A DNA stretch of 64,000 nucleotides, taken from assembly GCA_963731745.1 (NCBI GenBank), contig CAVSWT010000023.1:124001-188000 (forward strand). Direction: 5' to 3'. A program made the position numbers and the translations under genes. How positions within the stretch are numbered: position 1 is the first letter of the stretch; each line of letters opens with the position of its first letter. Shown here piece by piece: positions 26,801 to 36,011 of this stretch. Origin of the DNA: CAVSWT01 sp963731745. GTDB lineage: Bacteria; Bacteroidota; Ignavibacteria; Ignavibacteriales; Ignavibacteriaceae. The notes beneath the pieces are model-generated. The model had not been told where the DNA came from, did not search any database, and saw only the letters and a list, made by a program, of their open reading frames with translations.

Positions 26801-29800
26801 ATTGAGCACCGCTAACTTGTCCGGCAGAAGGAGCTGGAGATACATTACCGGTACCGTTATTAACACCGGTTAGGTCTGAGAAAGTATTGCCTGCAGTTTC
26901 ATCCAGCTTCCAATAGCCAACTACACTTGCAGGAAGCTGTGAAGCGGTATAATTTTCATCAATCAAATCTGCAAGTATAGTTTGTATATACTATGTTGGC
27001 AGGAGTAAATGCATAGCCGGCTAATACCGGAGTTACTGAACCTGACCAATTATATGATACTGTAAATGAATATGCACCTGATCCATCCGCGGTTAAAGTT
27101 TTAGCTGTACCGTCGGTCCAGCTCATTACCGCACCTGCTATGCCTGCATTTCCGGAAATTGTGTAAAGGATAGGATCTGCAGCATAATCCTGGTTCGGCT
27201 GATCTGCCAAAACATTTGCATAGCCGATATTTGCAGGTGTAAAAGTATAGCCTGCCAAAGAAGGTGTGACAGTTCCCGACCAATTATAGGAAACCGTGAA
27301 TGAATAGCTTCCATCGGGATTTGATACGACTGTTTTAACAATAGTTTGTGCTGCGGGCGCATTTTTAGATTGCTCAGCATTTGCGGAAGCAATTTTATTT
27401 TTACCTGATTCAGCAGCTTTTGTTATTTTGGATTCAATGGATTCAATCTTTGAATTTTCTTTTTTTACCGCCTTGTTCTTAACCGGTGCAAAAGCAGCAT
27501 CTTCCCAGGTTAATGTTACACCGCCGACACCGGTATTTCCGGATATAGTGTATACGATTGCCGCAGCAGTGTAAGCTTGTGCAAGCTGATTGCTGAGTAC
27601 ATTTGAATAATTTCTTTCTGCAGGATCGAAAGTGTATCCTGTTAATGAAGGTGTTACAGTTCCAGACCATCCTGACGGAACTTCTATAAAATAATCTCCA
27701 TCTACGGTTGATGTCATGGTCCTGGGAGTACCGTCATCCCAGCTTAAAGTTACACCGCCGACACCGGTATTACCGATAATTAAAAAATTTGCTGATGCAG
27801 TATAATTTTGATTTACCTGATCAGAAAGAACATTTGAATAAGTTCTGTTAGAAGGAGTAAAGGAATGGCTTGCCAATGAAGGAGTAACAGTGCCGGACCA
27901 ATTATAAGATACTGTGAATGAATATAGTCCCGCGCCGTCAGCTGTAGTAGTTTTTGCAGTTCCGTCAGTCCAGCTAAGAACCGCACTGCCAATACCTGCA
28001 TTACCGGAAATAGTATATACTGTTGGGGCTACTGTATAGTCCTGGTTTACTTGGTCTGCAAAAATACTTAAATAGCTAATGTTGGCAGGAGTAAATGTAA
28101 AACCTGTAAAGAAGGAGTTACAGCACCTGACCACCCGCTGTTAACGGTAAATGAATAATTACCGGAACCGTCTGATGTGGTGGTATTTGCGATACCTTCG
28201 GTCCAGCTTATTATAACACCGGCCATTCCGGCATTACCTGAAATAGTAAGCTATGAGGAGACACCTTCAAATTCATATGCTCCGATATCCGGAGTTGAAG
28301 CATCTCTTACAGTTCCGTTAATATCGGCTGTAATACCTGCTATAGGTGTTCCATGATTATTTAGTATGGTTGAGTTTGGATCTGCGGGGTTAGGCATTAA
28401 ATCGGTTGCCGAAGTAAAGCCCGGATTTCCTGAGTATGAATTTGCATCCTGAGCAGAAGCAGTCTGCCAATCTGCAAACGTCAACTGGTCTGCCGCCTTT
28501 ATAGCCAACATATCCGCCGGTTCCATTAGCATAAAAATCATTATAATCAGAAGTAACTGTACCGGTTGTATAAATGGCGTAATGTTTTCCGGTACCTGAA
28601 CTGTTGGATCGGGCAATGTAAATCAGCGTTGTTCTTAATAGTAGGAGCAACAGAACCATAGGAATAAATACCATAACTGCCATAACTAGTAATAATATCC
28701 TCTCCGCCAATATAAATCGAGTTATAACTGATATTAGCGGTACCTGAATTATAAATATTGATTGCTTTATAGGAATTCGCATTATGCGTTACTGTTTCAT
28801 CAAAGTATAATTCATTATTATAAATGTTCATAACATTTCCCGCTGTGGGAGAGCACATAATTCCTCTTGCGCTGGAAGAAGTGGAATTTGTGGAATTAAA
28901 TAATAGGCCGTGTATTTTATTATTGAAAATATTTGTATTCCCGGAATTTCCCAGCATATAAATTCCAATAAAATACCGGTTACTAGAAACCGCCGCTGTA
29001 TTGTATATTTCGTTATTGGAAATAGTTGTATTAGTAAACTTGCCGTTGTTGTTTTATAAATGGAATAATGATAAATGTTAATCAATTTATTATGGTCTAT
29101 TAAAATTCCATCACATTAGATGAATAACCTGTTAATAAATTGCCTGGTAAATTCCGCTTGTGGAAGAACTGGTTGTTGTAATTGTACGTACTAATTGTAT
29201 TACTGTTGATAGGAACTGTAGGAGAATTGTTATTAACCCGCACATGTAATAAGTAGCAGATGTACCGCCATATGCTTACATTGTAGTATTGGTAATAGTA
29301 TTATTGGAAGCCCCATTTTGAATAATTAATCTACCGTAACCCGAAGGTTTAGAAAAAGTTAAGGAATTTGTTCCGTCATTTAATCCATCGATGATTAAAC
29401 TTTGGTGCCGTTTAATGTGATGGCTTTGATATTGTAATGGTTCTGTCTCCACCGGGTTTGATGGTTACCGTAAAAGGCCCGCCGGGACCTTCTGCCCAGG
29501 CATCAAATGAGATTGTTCCTGTTTCGTGGTAAATCGGAAATAATATTTACCGTAACATCGCCAAGTACGGTTCCTGCACTTATTTGTTCAAATAAACCAC
29601 CGGGGTTGGAAAGTGATTCAAAATCACCTCCTGTCCCAACAGTCACAACTCCTGAAAAATTCGAAGGAATAAAATAGGATGAAGGGCTGGCAGGAGGAGT
29701 AGTAATTGTATTTACATCGGTAGCAACAACACCTGTTGGGTTCGAAGAAACATTATAATTATTATCCTGTGCTATAACAAAATATTCAATGACATCTCCT

Positions 29801-30815
29801 GCTGCAACACCGCCTATAAGTGAATGATCAACGGTAAAATTCCAACTGTATTTGTATTTGTTCCACTGGAAACAAATGCTCCGGGAGTTGATACATACGT
29901 TCCGTCATTTTTTTTATAATAAATGCGCGGAATATAACTTCCACTCATTGGAATCCCCTTCCCATTATCAGTAATGGTTTTCATTAATGTTCTGTTGCCA
30001 GTGCCAGCGGTGTTGGCTATGGTTTCATTGGAAATAGTTGGTGGAGTATTATCCGGTGTAAAGTAAATGTTAAATGCTCCGGTTATAGGCAGGGTATTGG
30101 CATCATTTGCGGTTGCAAATGAACAAGTAGCTGTCTTCGTCCCTGTAATTGTTACACTTGCAAAGTCTGTGCTGGAGTTGCCAATCCCAATGGAGTATCC
30201 TCCCGGATTAGTTCCAATACTTTGAAATGACGGCCATGGTGCAGCTGTTGACCCATAATAAAAACTTATTCCGCCACTGGCGGTCAGTCTTACCTGAAAA
30301 TCTGCATTAGCAGCACCACCAGTATATTTAGGTACGCTTAACCTAAAATTGATATACATGTGCCGGATATAATATACCAACATTTAACATACCCATCTGT
30401 GCCTGTTGACAAGTCATCCCAGTAGGGTGCAATTTTAATACCGGGGAACTGGCTGCCATTGAATTCGAGGTTTCATTTCCTTTCAAAGGTGTATCCCCAG
30501 GGTTCATTAGCAATAACAGACCATTACTGTTAACCGACCATTGTGTATAAGTCTGACCTAAATAATTAAAAGTAAAGGGTAGATTTAGAACACCTGATGA
30601 TACATTATCCTGATTTGGGCCAATGAGTGTAGTATAGGATAATCCCAAATCCCCACCATAAGTAGAGTTCCTGTACTAAACACATAAGTAGAACTTACGG
30701 TTTTTTGCGCATAAGCGCTGCTTGTTAAAATTAAAATTAATGGAATGATGAAAAATAATTTCACCAGTTTGTATTCCATTAATTTTCCAATGGATTGTAA
30801 ATAGAAATTAAGCAT
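23832..30815 (-). CDS. Giant T9SS-secreted LamG/Ig/beta-helix repeat protein, frame-broken
   Basis: Open frames on the minus strand from 30815 to 23832 read as one ~2300-residue secreted protein interrupted by many frameshifts. N-terminus: signal peptide MEYKLVKLFFIIPLILILTSS (ATG 30779; an earlier ATG is at 30815), a PAS-unrelated beta-rich head (GLSYTTLIGPNQDNVSSGVL), then a parallel beta-helix region (28250-29800, IYNNELYFDETVTHNANSY). About five ~76-aa SdrD-B-like repeats (26950-28250) follow, then three LamG plus Ig-like units (WKLDETAG, GNWHHVAATRNGTTGDSKIYVDG, PAITSTPVTTGTVGEVYSYD). The C-terminus is a type IX sorting domain: AQNYPNPFNPSTTIKYQLP and GVYLLRI. This is a cell-surface adhesin or sugar-binding protein by domain logic. 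The breaks concentrate in near-identical repeats, so assembly error and decay are both possible. Confidence 0.75.
24470..26960 (-). repeat. Three ~930-bp tandem LamG/Ig units
   Basis: The sequence CCAGAACTCACAGAGAAG recurs at 24851, 25781 and 26712 (spacing 930 and 931 bp), with near-identical sequence between. Each unit encodes one LamG lectin-like domain and one Ig-like domain of the secreted protein. The copies differ mainly by one-base indels. Confidence 0.85.
26950..28250 (-). repeat. Tandem ~230-bp SdrD-B-like domain repeats
   Basis: About five units reading YTISGNAGIGSAVLSW-DGT, TADGAGLYSFTVSYNWSGTV, TPSLAGYTFTP and YANVLADQ. One unit contains a 50-residue Lys/Glu/Ser/Ala-rich insertion at about 27325-27505. 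They form stalk-like beta domains. Confidence 0.8.
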
Positions 30816-30899
30816 AAAAATAACCCCTTTCTTTTATGGGTTTATTATATAGTTGCCCTAGTGCTATGGTTAATGCTTTGGTAACCGATGCACATAGTT

Positions 30900-31490
30900 G
30901 TGTTGATTTTAAAGTCAAATGTGAAAAGTGAAATGTCAAATTTTGATTTTAGTGATTCCGGCGATTGCCGAAATGATGCTTGGAAGAGATGGCTGATCAT
31001 TGTCATCGTGTCGCTCATGGTTCGACGGGCTCACCATGACATTGTTCAGTGAGCATCTCTCATTGTCATTCCGGACTTGATCCGGAATCCCGGAGATTCT
31101 GATTGTCATCAGAATGACGTGTGGAAGTAGTGACTGATCATTGTTATCGTGTCGTTCATGGTTCGACGGTATGATTCGACAGCTCACCATGACATTGTTC
31201 AGTGAGCATCTATCATTGTCATTCCGGACTTGATCCGGAATCTCGGAGATTCTGGCTTTCATCAGAATGACGTGTGGCGTGTGTGACTGTACATTGTTAT
31301 CGTGTCGCTCATGGTTCGACGGGCTCACCATGACATTATTCATTGAGCACCTATCATTTTCATTCCGGACTTGATCCGGAATCCCGGAGATTCTGATTGC
31401 CATCAGAATGACGTGGGGCGTGTGTGACTGTACATTGTTATCGTGTCGCTCATGGTTCGACGGGCTCACCATGACATTATTTATATTACT
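30900..31490. repeat. Palindrome array 2 with ~145-bp higher-order units
   Basis: The marker ATCGTGTCGYTCATGGTTCGACG occurs at about 31001, 31144, 31297 and 31440, giving four tandem units of 140-152 bp. Each unit consists of three palindromes: CATGGTTCGACGGGCTCACCATG, CATTCCGGACTTGATCCGGAATC and GATTCTGATTGTCATCAGAATG. The left edge has GTCAAATGTGAAAAGTGAAA low-complexity sequence. The 188-aa open frame here (minus strand) is only translated repeat. Confidence 0.9.
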
Positions 31491-31494
31491 CCCG

Positions 31495-31866
31495 CTATTC
31501 ATCGTTAACCGAATTTTCCAGAATCAAATCGAGAAGGTCATTTAAATTAAACGGCTTAATCAAATAATTTTTAATGGGCCGTTTGTGTTTTTCAAATTCA
31601 TCTACTAGGCTGGTGTCGGAGGTAATAAAAACCATGGGGATACCGGCAGTCTCGCAATTTTCTTTTAACTTCTCCGATAATTCTAACCCGGTCATTACGG
31701 GCATATGCACATCAGTAATGATTAATTCCGGCTTATTCTCAACAGCAAGATCGTACGCTGCGGAACCATTTTCTGCAGGAAATACTTCGAATCCTTCGCT
31801 AATAAGAAAGTGCTCCAGATTGTATCTTAGACTCCTGTCGTCTTCTGCAAGTAGAATTTTGTGCAT
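31495..31866 (-). CDS. Single-domain response regulator (CheY-like)
   Basis: A 123-residue receiver domain without output domain. The acidic pocket is Glu8-Asp9-Asp10 in LLAEDD, the phosphoacceptor Asp52 lies in IITDVHMPVMTG, the conserved Thr/Ser is in FITSDTS and the Lys in IKPFNLNDL. Start choice: ATG 31866 is preceded by AGGAAACTT, a good Shine-Dalgarno; the longer frame from 31890 adds MSSSNRKL without support. It is separated from the histidine kinase operon at 33.4-38.8 kb by a 1.5-kb repeat region, so partnership with those kinases is possible but unproven. The stop lies at the edge of palindrome array 2. Confidence 0.88.
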   Translation of the reverse strand: MHKILLAEDDRSLRYNLEHFLISEGFEVFPAENGSAAYDLAVENKPELIITDVHMPVMTGLELSEKLKENCETAGIPMVFITSDTSLVDEFEKHKRPIKNYLIKPFNLNDLLDLILENSVNDE

Positions 31867-31974
31867 AAGTTTCCTGTTTGATGATGACAATTTTAAGAAA
31901 TAAGGAGTGCGTAATGAATGTGAATGGAATGAGTGAGCGTTTTTTGTTCCGAACGGTTGTTTTTGGTAACGAGC

Positions 31975-32045
31975 GGGGGGAGGTAGGGGTGAGTAGTGAG
32001 GAGTTAGAAGTGAGGAGTGAGTAGTTAGTAGTGAGTAGAGAGAGG
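31975..32045. repeat. GTGAGTAGTGAGGAGTTAG low-complexity repeat
   Basis: A run of GGTGAGTAGTGAGGAGTTAGAAGTGAGGAGTGAGTAG upstream of the single-domain response regulator. It is the same low-complexity type as at 20265-20325. Confidence 0.8.
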
Positions 32046-33340
32046 GATCCGGAATCTTGAGATTCTGGCTTTCGCCAGAATGACATTTGCGTCATTGCAC
32101 ATGTCACACAGAGCTTGTCGAAGTGTGACGTTATATTGTCAATGTTGTCTTTCAGTGGTTCGACAAGCTCAGACATGACATTGTTCAGTGAGCACCGCTA
32201 CTGCAATTATCATTCACGGACTTGCATCCGAGAGATGCTCTGAGATTCTGAGCATTTCGCCTGAATGACAAGGGTAGCGTTATAACTGTAATTGTCAATC
32301 TGTTTTATTCATGGATTCGATAGGGCTGCACGATGACATTTGTCTGAGATTTTGATTTTCATCAGAATGACGTTGGAGAGTGTATGACATTTATCATTGT
32401 CATTCCGGACTTGATCCGGATATCATCTGAGATTCTGATTGTCATGAGAATGACGCAAAGAGATTCTGATTTTCATCAGAATGACATTGAGTGATGTTGT
32501 ATCTGTCATTCAGAATCTGTCGATGTCCGAGATTGATCCGGAATCTCTGAGATTCTGATTGTCATCAGAATGACATTGGAGGTGCGTGACTGTATCATTG
32601 TCATTCCGGAGCTTGATCCGGAATCTCTTTGATTCTAGTCGTTCCAATCATTGATTGACGGATTCGATTAATCAATTGTACATTTCCGCTTCCAGATTTT
32701 TAATTGCTTTTCTCTTTGAATTGCAGATTCAATACTGGATGTGCGTTTCGAATGCACACTATAAATATTATATCTTTTAGTGAATCCTTCAAAATTTTAT
32801 TTTGCATGTTCGTAGACGCATCCTGTGGTGAGTCGTGACTGAATGTACAATGTTTTTAATTAATGGTAACGCTATAATAATAGTGTCAATCTTTTTTGGG
32901 ATAGGTTCAAACCCACACTCTGCATTCCCTCCGAGGAAGGGACTGAATGTGTAATTGTCATTCCGGACTTGATCCGGAATTCTGAGATTCTGATTGTCAT
33001 CAGAATGACGTGGGGCGTGCGTGACTGTACATTGTCAATCATTGTCTTTCATGGTTCGACCAGGGCTCACCACTGACATTGAATTCAGACTGATACGAAA
33101 TAACTCATTTTCGTCAAATGACGTGTGTGCCTTTCATTGTCATTCCGGACTTGATGAATCGAGATTCTGATTGTCATCAGAATGACATTGGAGGTGATGA
33201 CTGTCATTGTCATTCCGGACTTGATCCGGAATCTTAGATTCTGATTTTCATCAGAATGACGTGGGGAGGTGATGACTGCAACATTGTTAATCGTGTCATT
33301 CATGGTTCGACAGGCTCACCATGACATTGGAGATTTGTCT
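32040..33340. repeat. Palindrome array 3 (degenerate copies)
   Basis: About 1.3 kb of TCATTCCGGACTTGATCCGGAATC, GATTCTGATTGTCATCAGAATGACG and CATGGTTCGACAGGCTCACCATGACA copies. Many carry short extra bases compared with array 2, for example GGACTTGCATCCGAGAGATGC. No gene is supported here; the frames at 31799-32176 and 33085-33303 translate repeats. It includes one arm of an inverted repeat (32870-32950). Confidence 0.8.
32870..32950. repeat. Inverted repeat, left arm
   Basis: The stretch with CGCTATAATAATAGTGTCAA, TTTTTTGGGATAGGTT and CCCTCCGAGGAAGGGACTGAATG is the reverse complement, with small changes, of 39388-39466. The two arms bracket the kinase operon. Confidence 0.75.
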
Positions 33341-33384
33341 CTTAACTTTTAATCTCTTAACCTTTCTTCTCTTAACCTATGAAT

Positions 33385-34149
33385 CTACTTAAGTAATTTT
33401 TCTCTCAGCTTGGTGGAATAGCGCCTGCTGATTACGAAGGGCTTGTCGATATTTTTCAGGTATACGAGAAAACCGGAATTAAACCAGGTTTCCATTTTTA
33501 CCAGGTAATCAATATTAATTATAGTTGACCTGTGAATCCTTAAAAATTTTTTCTCGGGAAGTGATTCTTCCCATTTTGCAATTGATTTTCTTAAGAGATA
33601 TGATTTCCCGTCTGATGCAATAATTGTAGTGTACTGCCTTTCGGCATTTATTGCAGCTATATCGGATATATTAAGAGGAATAGTTTTATTATTTATCTGC
33701 ACAAATAATTTATCGTCCATATTATATTTTTTGGAGCCGCTGCTGTTAGCCTCCGGTTGGAAGTCGGCTTGAAGCACTTCAATTCTTTTTAAGCGGGAAG
33801 CTATTGCGGCTAAAAGATCATCGGCATCAAAAGGCTTAAAAAGATAGTCGTCTGCGCCAAGATTCATCCCTTTGCGTATATCATTCTTTTCAACCTTTGC
33901 AGTCAAAAATATAAATGGTATTGTCCTGGTTTCGGCGTCAGTTGAAAGCTCTTTAAGCACCTGGTAACCGTCAATACCCTGCATCATAATATCGCAGATT
34001 ATCAAATGCGGCAGCTCCTGCCTGGCGATTTTTAATCCATCTTTTCCATTACCTGCAGAAAAAACCTTATAGCCTTCTTCCGCGAGCAAAACATCTATAT
34101 TTTCACGTACACTGTTATCATCCTCTATGACCAGGATTTTATAAATCAC
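33385..34149 (-). CDS. LytTR-family response regulator
   Basis: A 254-residue response regulator. The receiver domain spans residues 1-120 with acidic residues in VIEDD (9-11), phosphoacceptor Asp53 in LIICDIMMQGIDG, and FLTAKVEKND and FKPFDADD further on. A linker leads to a LytTR DNA-binding domain (~150-250) with ISDIAAINAERQYTTI, LRKSIAKWEESLP and FLRIHRSTIINIDYLV. It overlaps the upstream CHASE3 kinase by 4 bp, so it is probably that kinase's partner. LytTR proteins often bind imperfect direct repeats in target promoters; none was identified with confidence. It is the last gene of the four-gene minus-strand operon. Confidence 0.92.
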   Translation of the reverse strand: MIYKILVIEDDNSVRENIDVLLAEEGYKVFSAGNGKDGLKIARQELPHLIICDIMMQGIDGYQVLKELSTDAETRTIPFIFLTAKVEKNDIRKGMNLGADDYLFKPFDADDLLAAIASRLKRIEVLQADFQPEANSSGSKKYNMDDKLFVQINNKTIPLNISDIAAINAERQYTTIIASDGKSYLLRKSIAKWEESLPEKKFLRIHRSTIINIDYLVKMETWFNSGFLVYLKNIDKPFVISRRYSTKLREKLLK

Positions 34150-35627
34150 TCCTCACTCCTTGGTATTATAACTAAAAACTTAGTTTCATTTCCGGCAGCG
34201 GAAATGAATTTAACCGAACCGTTATGCAGCTCTGCTGCTCTTTTTACAATTGAAAGCCCCAGGCCTGTTCCTTCTATATCGCCTGTATTGCTTCCCCTGA
34301 AAAACGGCTTAAATAAATTTTCCCTGTCTTCTTCCGGGATACCTATTCCTTCATTGCTGACTGAAATTTCGATGCTTTTAAGGGAAGAAGAAACGTTTAA
34401 TGCTGCGCATCCTCCTTCGACAGAATATTTAAATGCGTTTGATAAAAGATTTGTTATAATAAATCTTATGAGCTTCGGATCCAGGAAAAAATCTTTTTCA
34501 ATTGATTCAAAATCAAAATTGAATTTATATTTTAGCGCTGTTCCGTTGCTTATTTCATTTATTATATCAAGGCAAAGCCGGTGAAGGTCAATAACCTGCG
34601 GCTTAAACATAATAACTCCGCTGTCGGTATGGCTTATAGTTAAAATGTCGTCAAGCATCCCGGTTAAATTAAAGATAGAATTTTTAACTCTTTCAAACTG
34701 GTCTTCTAATTTTTCATCGCTCCATTTTTTCCGGTATTTCTGCACAAGCTGCATAGAAGATAAAATTGAAGTAAGCGGGGTGCGGAATTCATGAGAGGTG
34801 GTGGAGATAAACCTGGATTTTAATTCATTGAGATCTTTTTCTTTAGATAAAGCATTTTGTAAAAGCATTTCCACCTGTTTCTCTTTTTCAATACTGTCCT
34901 CAAGCTGTTTATTAACCGCAACCAGCAGCTTATTTTGAGATTCCAATTGTTTTTCAACTTTCTGCCTGCCGGAAATATCTTTTCTAACCATAGAAAATAT
35001 ATACGCAAGTAAAAGAATCTGGGATAAAAATCCGATAATTATGATTGATTGATTTTTCGTCATCTGTGCCCGCTGGGCTGCTTTCCGGGCACGAAGGTTC
35101 CTATCCTGCCGTGCAATCATTTCGAGCACCAGGTTATGGATATTATCGATTAGAATTTTTCCTTCCTGCAATGGGAACAAGGAGCGGGTACTTTTTTCAC
35201 CTTTAATTTTTCTTGCCTGTATTCTCTTATCCGAATAAGCCATCCTTATATCAATATAATTTTTAAGCCTGGAAAGCATCATCTGCTGTTCCTGGTTTTC
35301 CGCAGTTTCTAATTTCAGATTTTTTAAGATCTGATATAATTCATTCACAGCTTTTTCGCGCAGCTCAAGATAAAAATTGTCGCCGGTTAATAGAAACCCC
35401 TGGTCGCTGGATTCAATTTCCATATTGTAGTTATAAACATGATCCAGGTGATTCTCAACGTGTTCGCTTTTTTCAATCCAATCATTTTCATTAATTAAAG
35501 TTTGAATTCCCAGAACAGACAGCACGGATATAGATATAATAATCAGCGCGGATGCAGCTAATCCCGCAAAAAGCTTTTTGCCTATGGTAATTGAAGATGC
35601 GCGTGATTTAAATGTTTTATATCTCAT
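34146..35627 (-). CDS. CHASE3-domain sensor histidine kinase
   Basis: A 493-residue membrane kinase. The first membrane helix is near residues 20-42, the CHASE3 sensor domain ~45-185 (WIEKSEHVENHLDHVYNYN, QGFLLTGDNFYLELREKAVN), and the second helix ~194-213. A coiled coil follows, then the HisKA box STTSHEFRTPLTS near 279-291 and an ATPase domain with NAFKYS, NEGIGIPEED and GTGLGLSIVKRA. The HisKA region is almost the same as that of the 929-aa kinase at 36008 (both read SSMQLVQKYRKKWSD), so the two are duplicates. Its 3' end overlaps the LytTR regulator by 4 bp. The gap to the preceding regulator gene is 27 bp. Confidence 0.9.
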   Translation of the reverse strand: MRYKTFKSRASSITIGKKLFAGLAASALIIISISVLSVLGIQTLINENDWIEKSEHVENHLDHVYNYNMEIESSDQGFLLTGDNFYLELREKAVNELYQILKNLKLETAENQEQQMMLSRLKNYIDIRMAYSDKRIQARKIKGEKSTRSLFPLQEGKILIDNIHNLVLEMIARQDRNLRARKAAQRAQMTKNQSIIIIGFLSQILLLAYIFSMVRKDISGRQKVEKQLESQNKLLVAVNKQLEDSIEKEKQVEMLLQNALSKEKDLNELKSRFISTTSHEFRTPLTSILSSMQLVQKYRKKWSDEKLEDQFERVKNSIFNLTGMLDDILTISHTDSGVIMFKPQVIDLHRLCLDIINEISNGTALKYKFNFDFESIEKDFFLDPKLIRFIITNLLSNAFKYSVEGGCAALNVSSSLKSIEISVSNEGIGIPEEDRENLFKPFFRGSNTGDIEGTGLGLSIVKRAAELHNGSVKFISAAGNETKFLVIIPRSEE

Positions 35628-35654
35628 CTATTACAGTATTTATTTCTATTTAAG

Positions 35655-36011
35655 TTATCGGCAATACATTTCAGCAAGCACATCGGAATCAAAAGGCTTA
35701 AAGATATAATCAACCGCGCCGAGACTTAAACCCTTACTAATATTCTCCTTCTCAACTTTAGCCGTTAGAAATATAAATGGAATAGATTTGGTTGAGTCAT
35801 TTTCGGATAGAGCTTCCAATATTTCATATCCGTCCATTCCCGGCATTTTAATATCGCATAATAAAAGGTCGGGCATATTTTCCCGGGCTTTTTGAAGCCC
35901 GTCTTTTCCATTGTTCGCAGTGAAAACTTTATATCCTTCTTCAGAAAGCAGAGTGCTTATATTTTCGCGGATGACTTTAGCATCTTCAATAATTAAGATT
36001 TTTTTATTCAC
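35655..36011 (-). CDS. Truncated response regulator (receiver only)
   Basis: A 118-residue receiver domain with Asp53 in LLLCDIKMPGMDG and FIFLTAKVEKENISKG. It is closely similar to the receiver of the LytTR regulator at 33385 up to FKPFDSD, where it turns into VLAEMYCR and stops. The LytTR output domain and the last receiver helix are therefore missing. It overlaps the upstream PocR kinase by 4 bp and precedes the second kinase by 27 bp. It could still act as a phosphate sink or a shortened regulator, or it may be a remnant of a duplicated kinase-regulator pair. Confidence 0.85.
   Translation of the reverse strand: MNKKILIIEDAKVIRENISTLLSEEGYKVFTANNGKDGLQKARENMPDLLLCDIKMPGMDGYEILEALSENDSTKSIPFIFLTAKVEKENISKGLSLGAVDYIFKPFDSDVLAEMYCR

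Noticed and set aside
30936..31502. 188-aa open frame on the minus strand with repeated HNNVQSHTPHVILM and IPDQVRNDN
   Set aside because: It is a translation of palindrome array 2; the same residues appear wherever these repeats occur.
31799..32176. 125-aa minus-strand frame over the response regulator start
   Set aside because: It consists of repeat translation plus an antisense overlap of the CheY-like gene and its leader.
33085..33303. 72-aa minus-strand frame with FRIKSGMTMTVI
   Set aside because: Translation of palindrome array 3.
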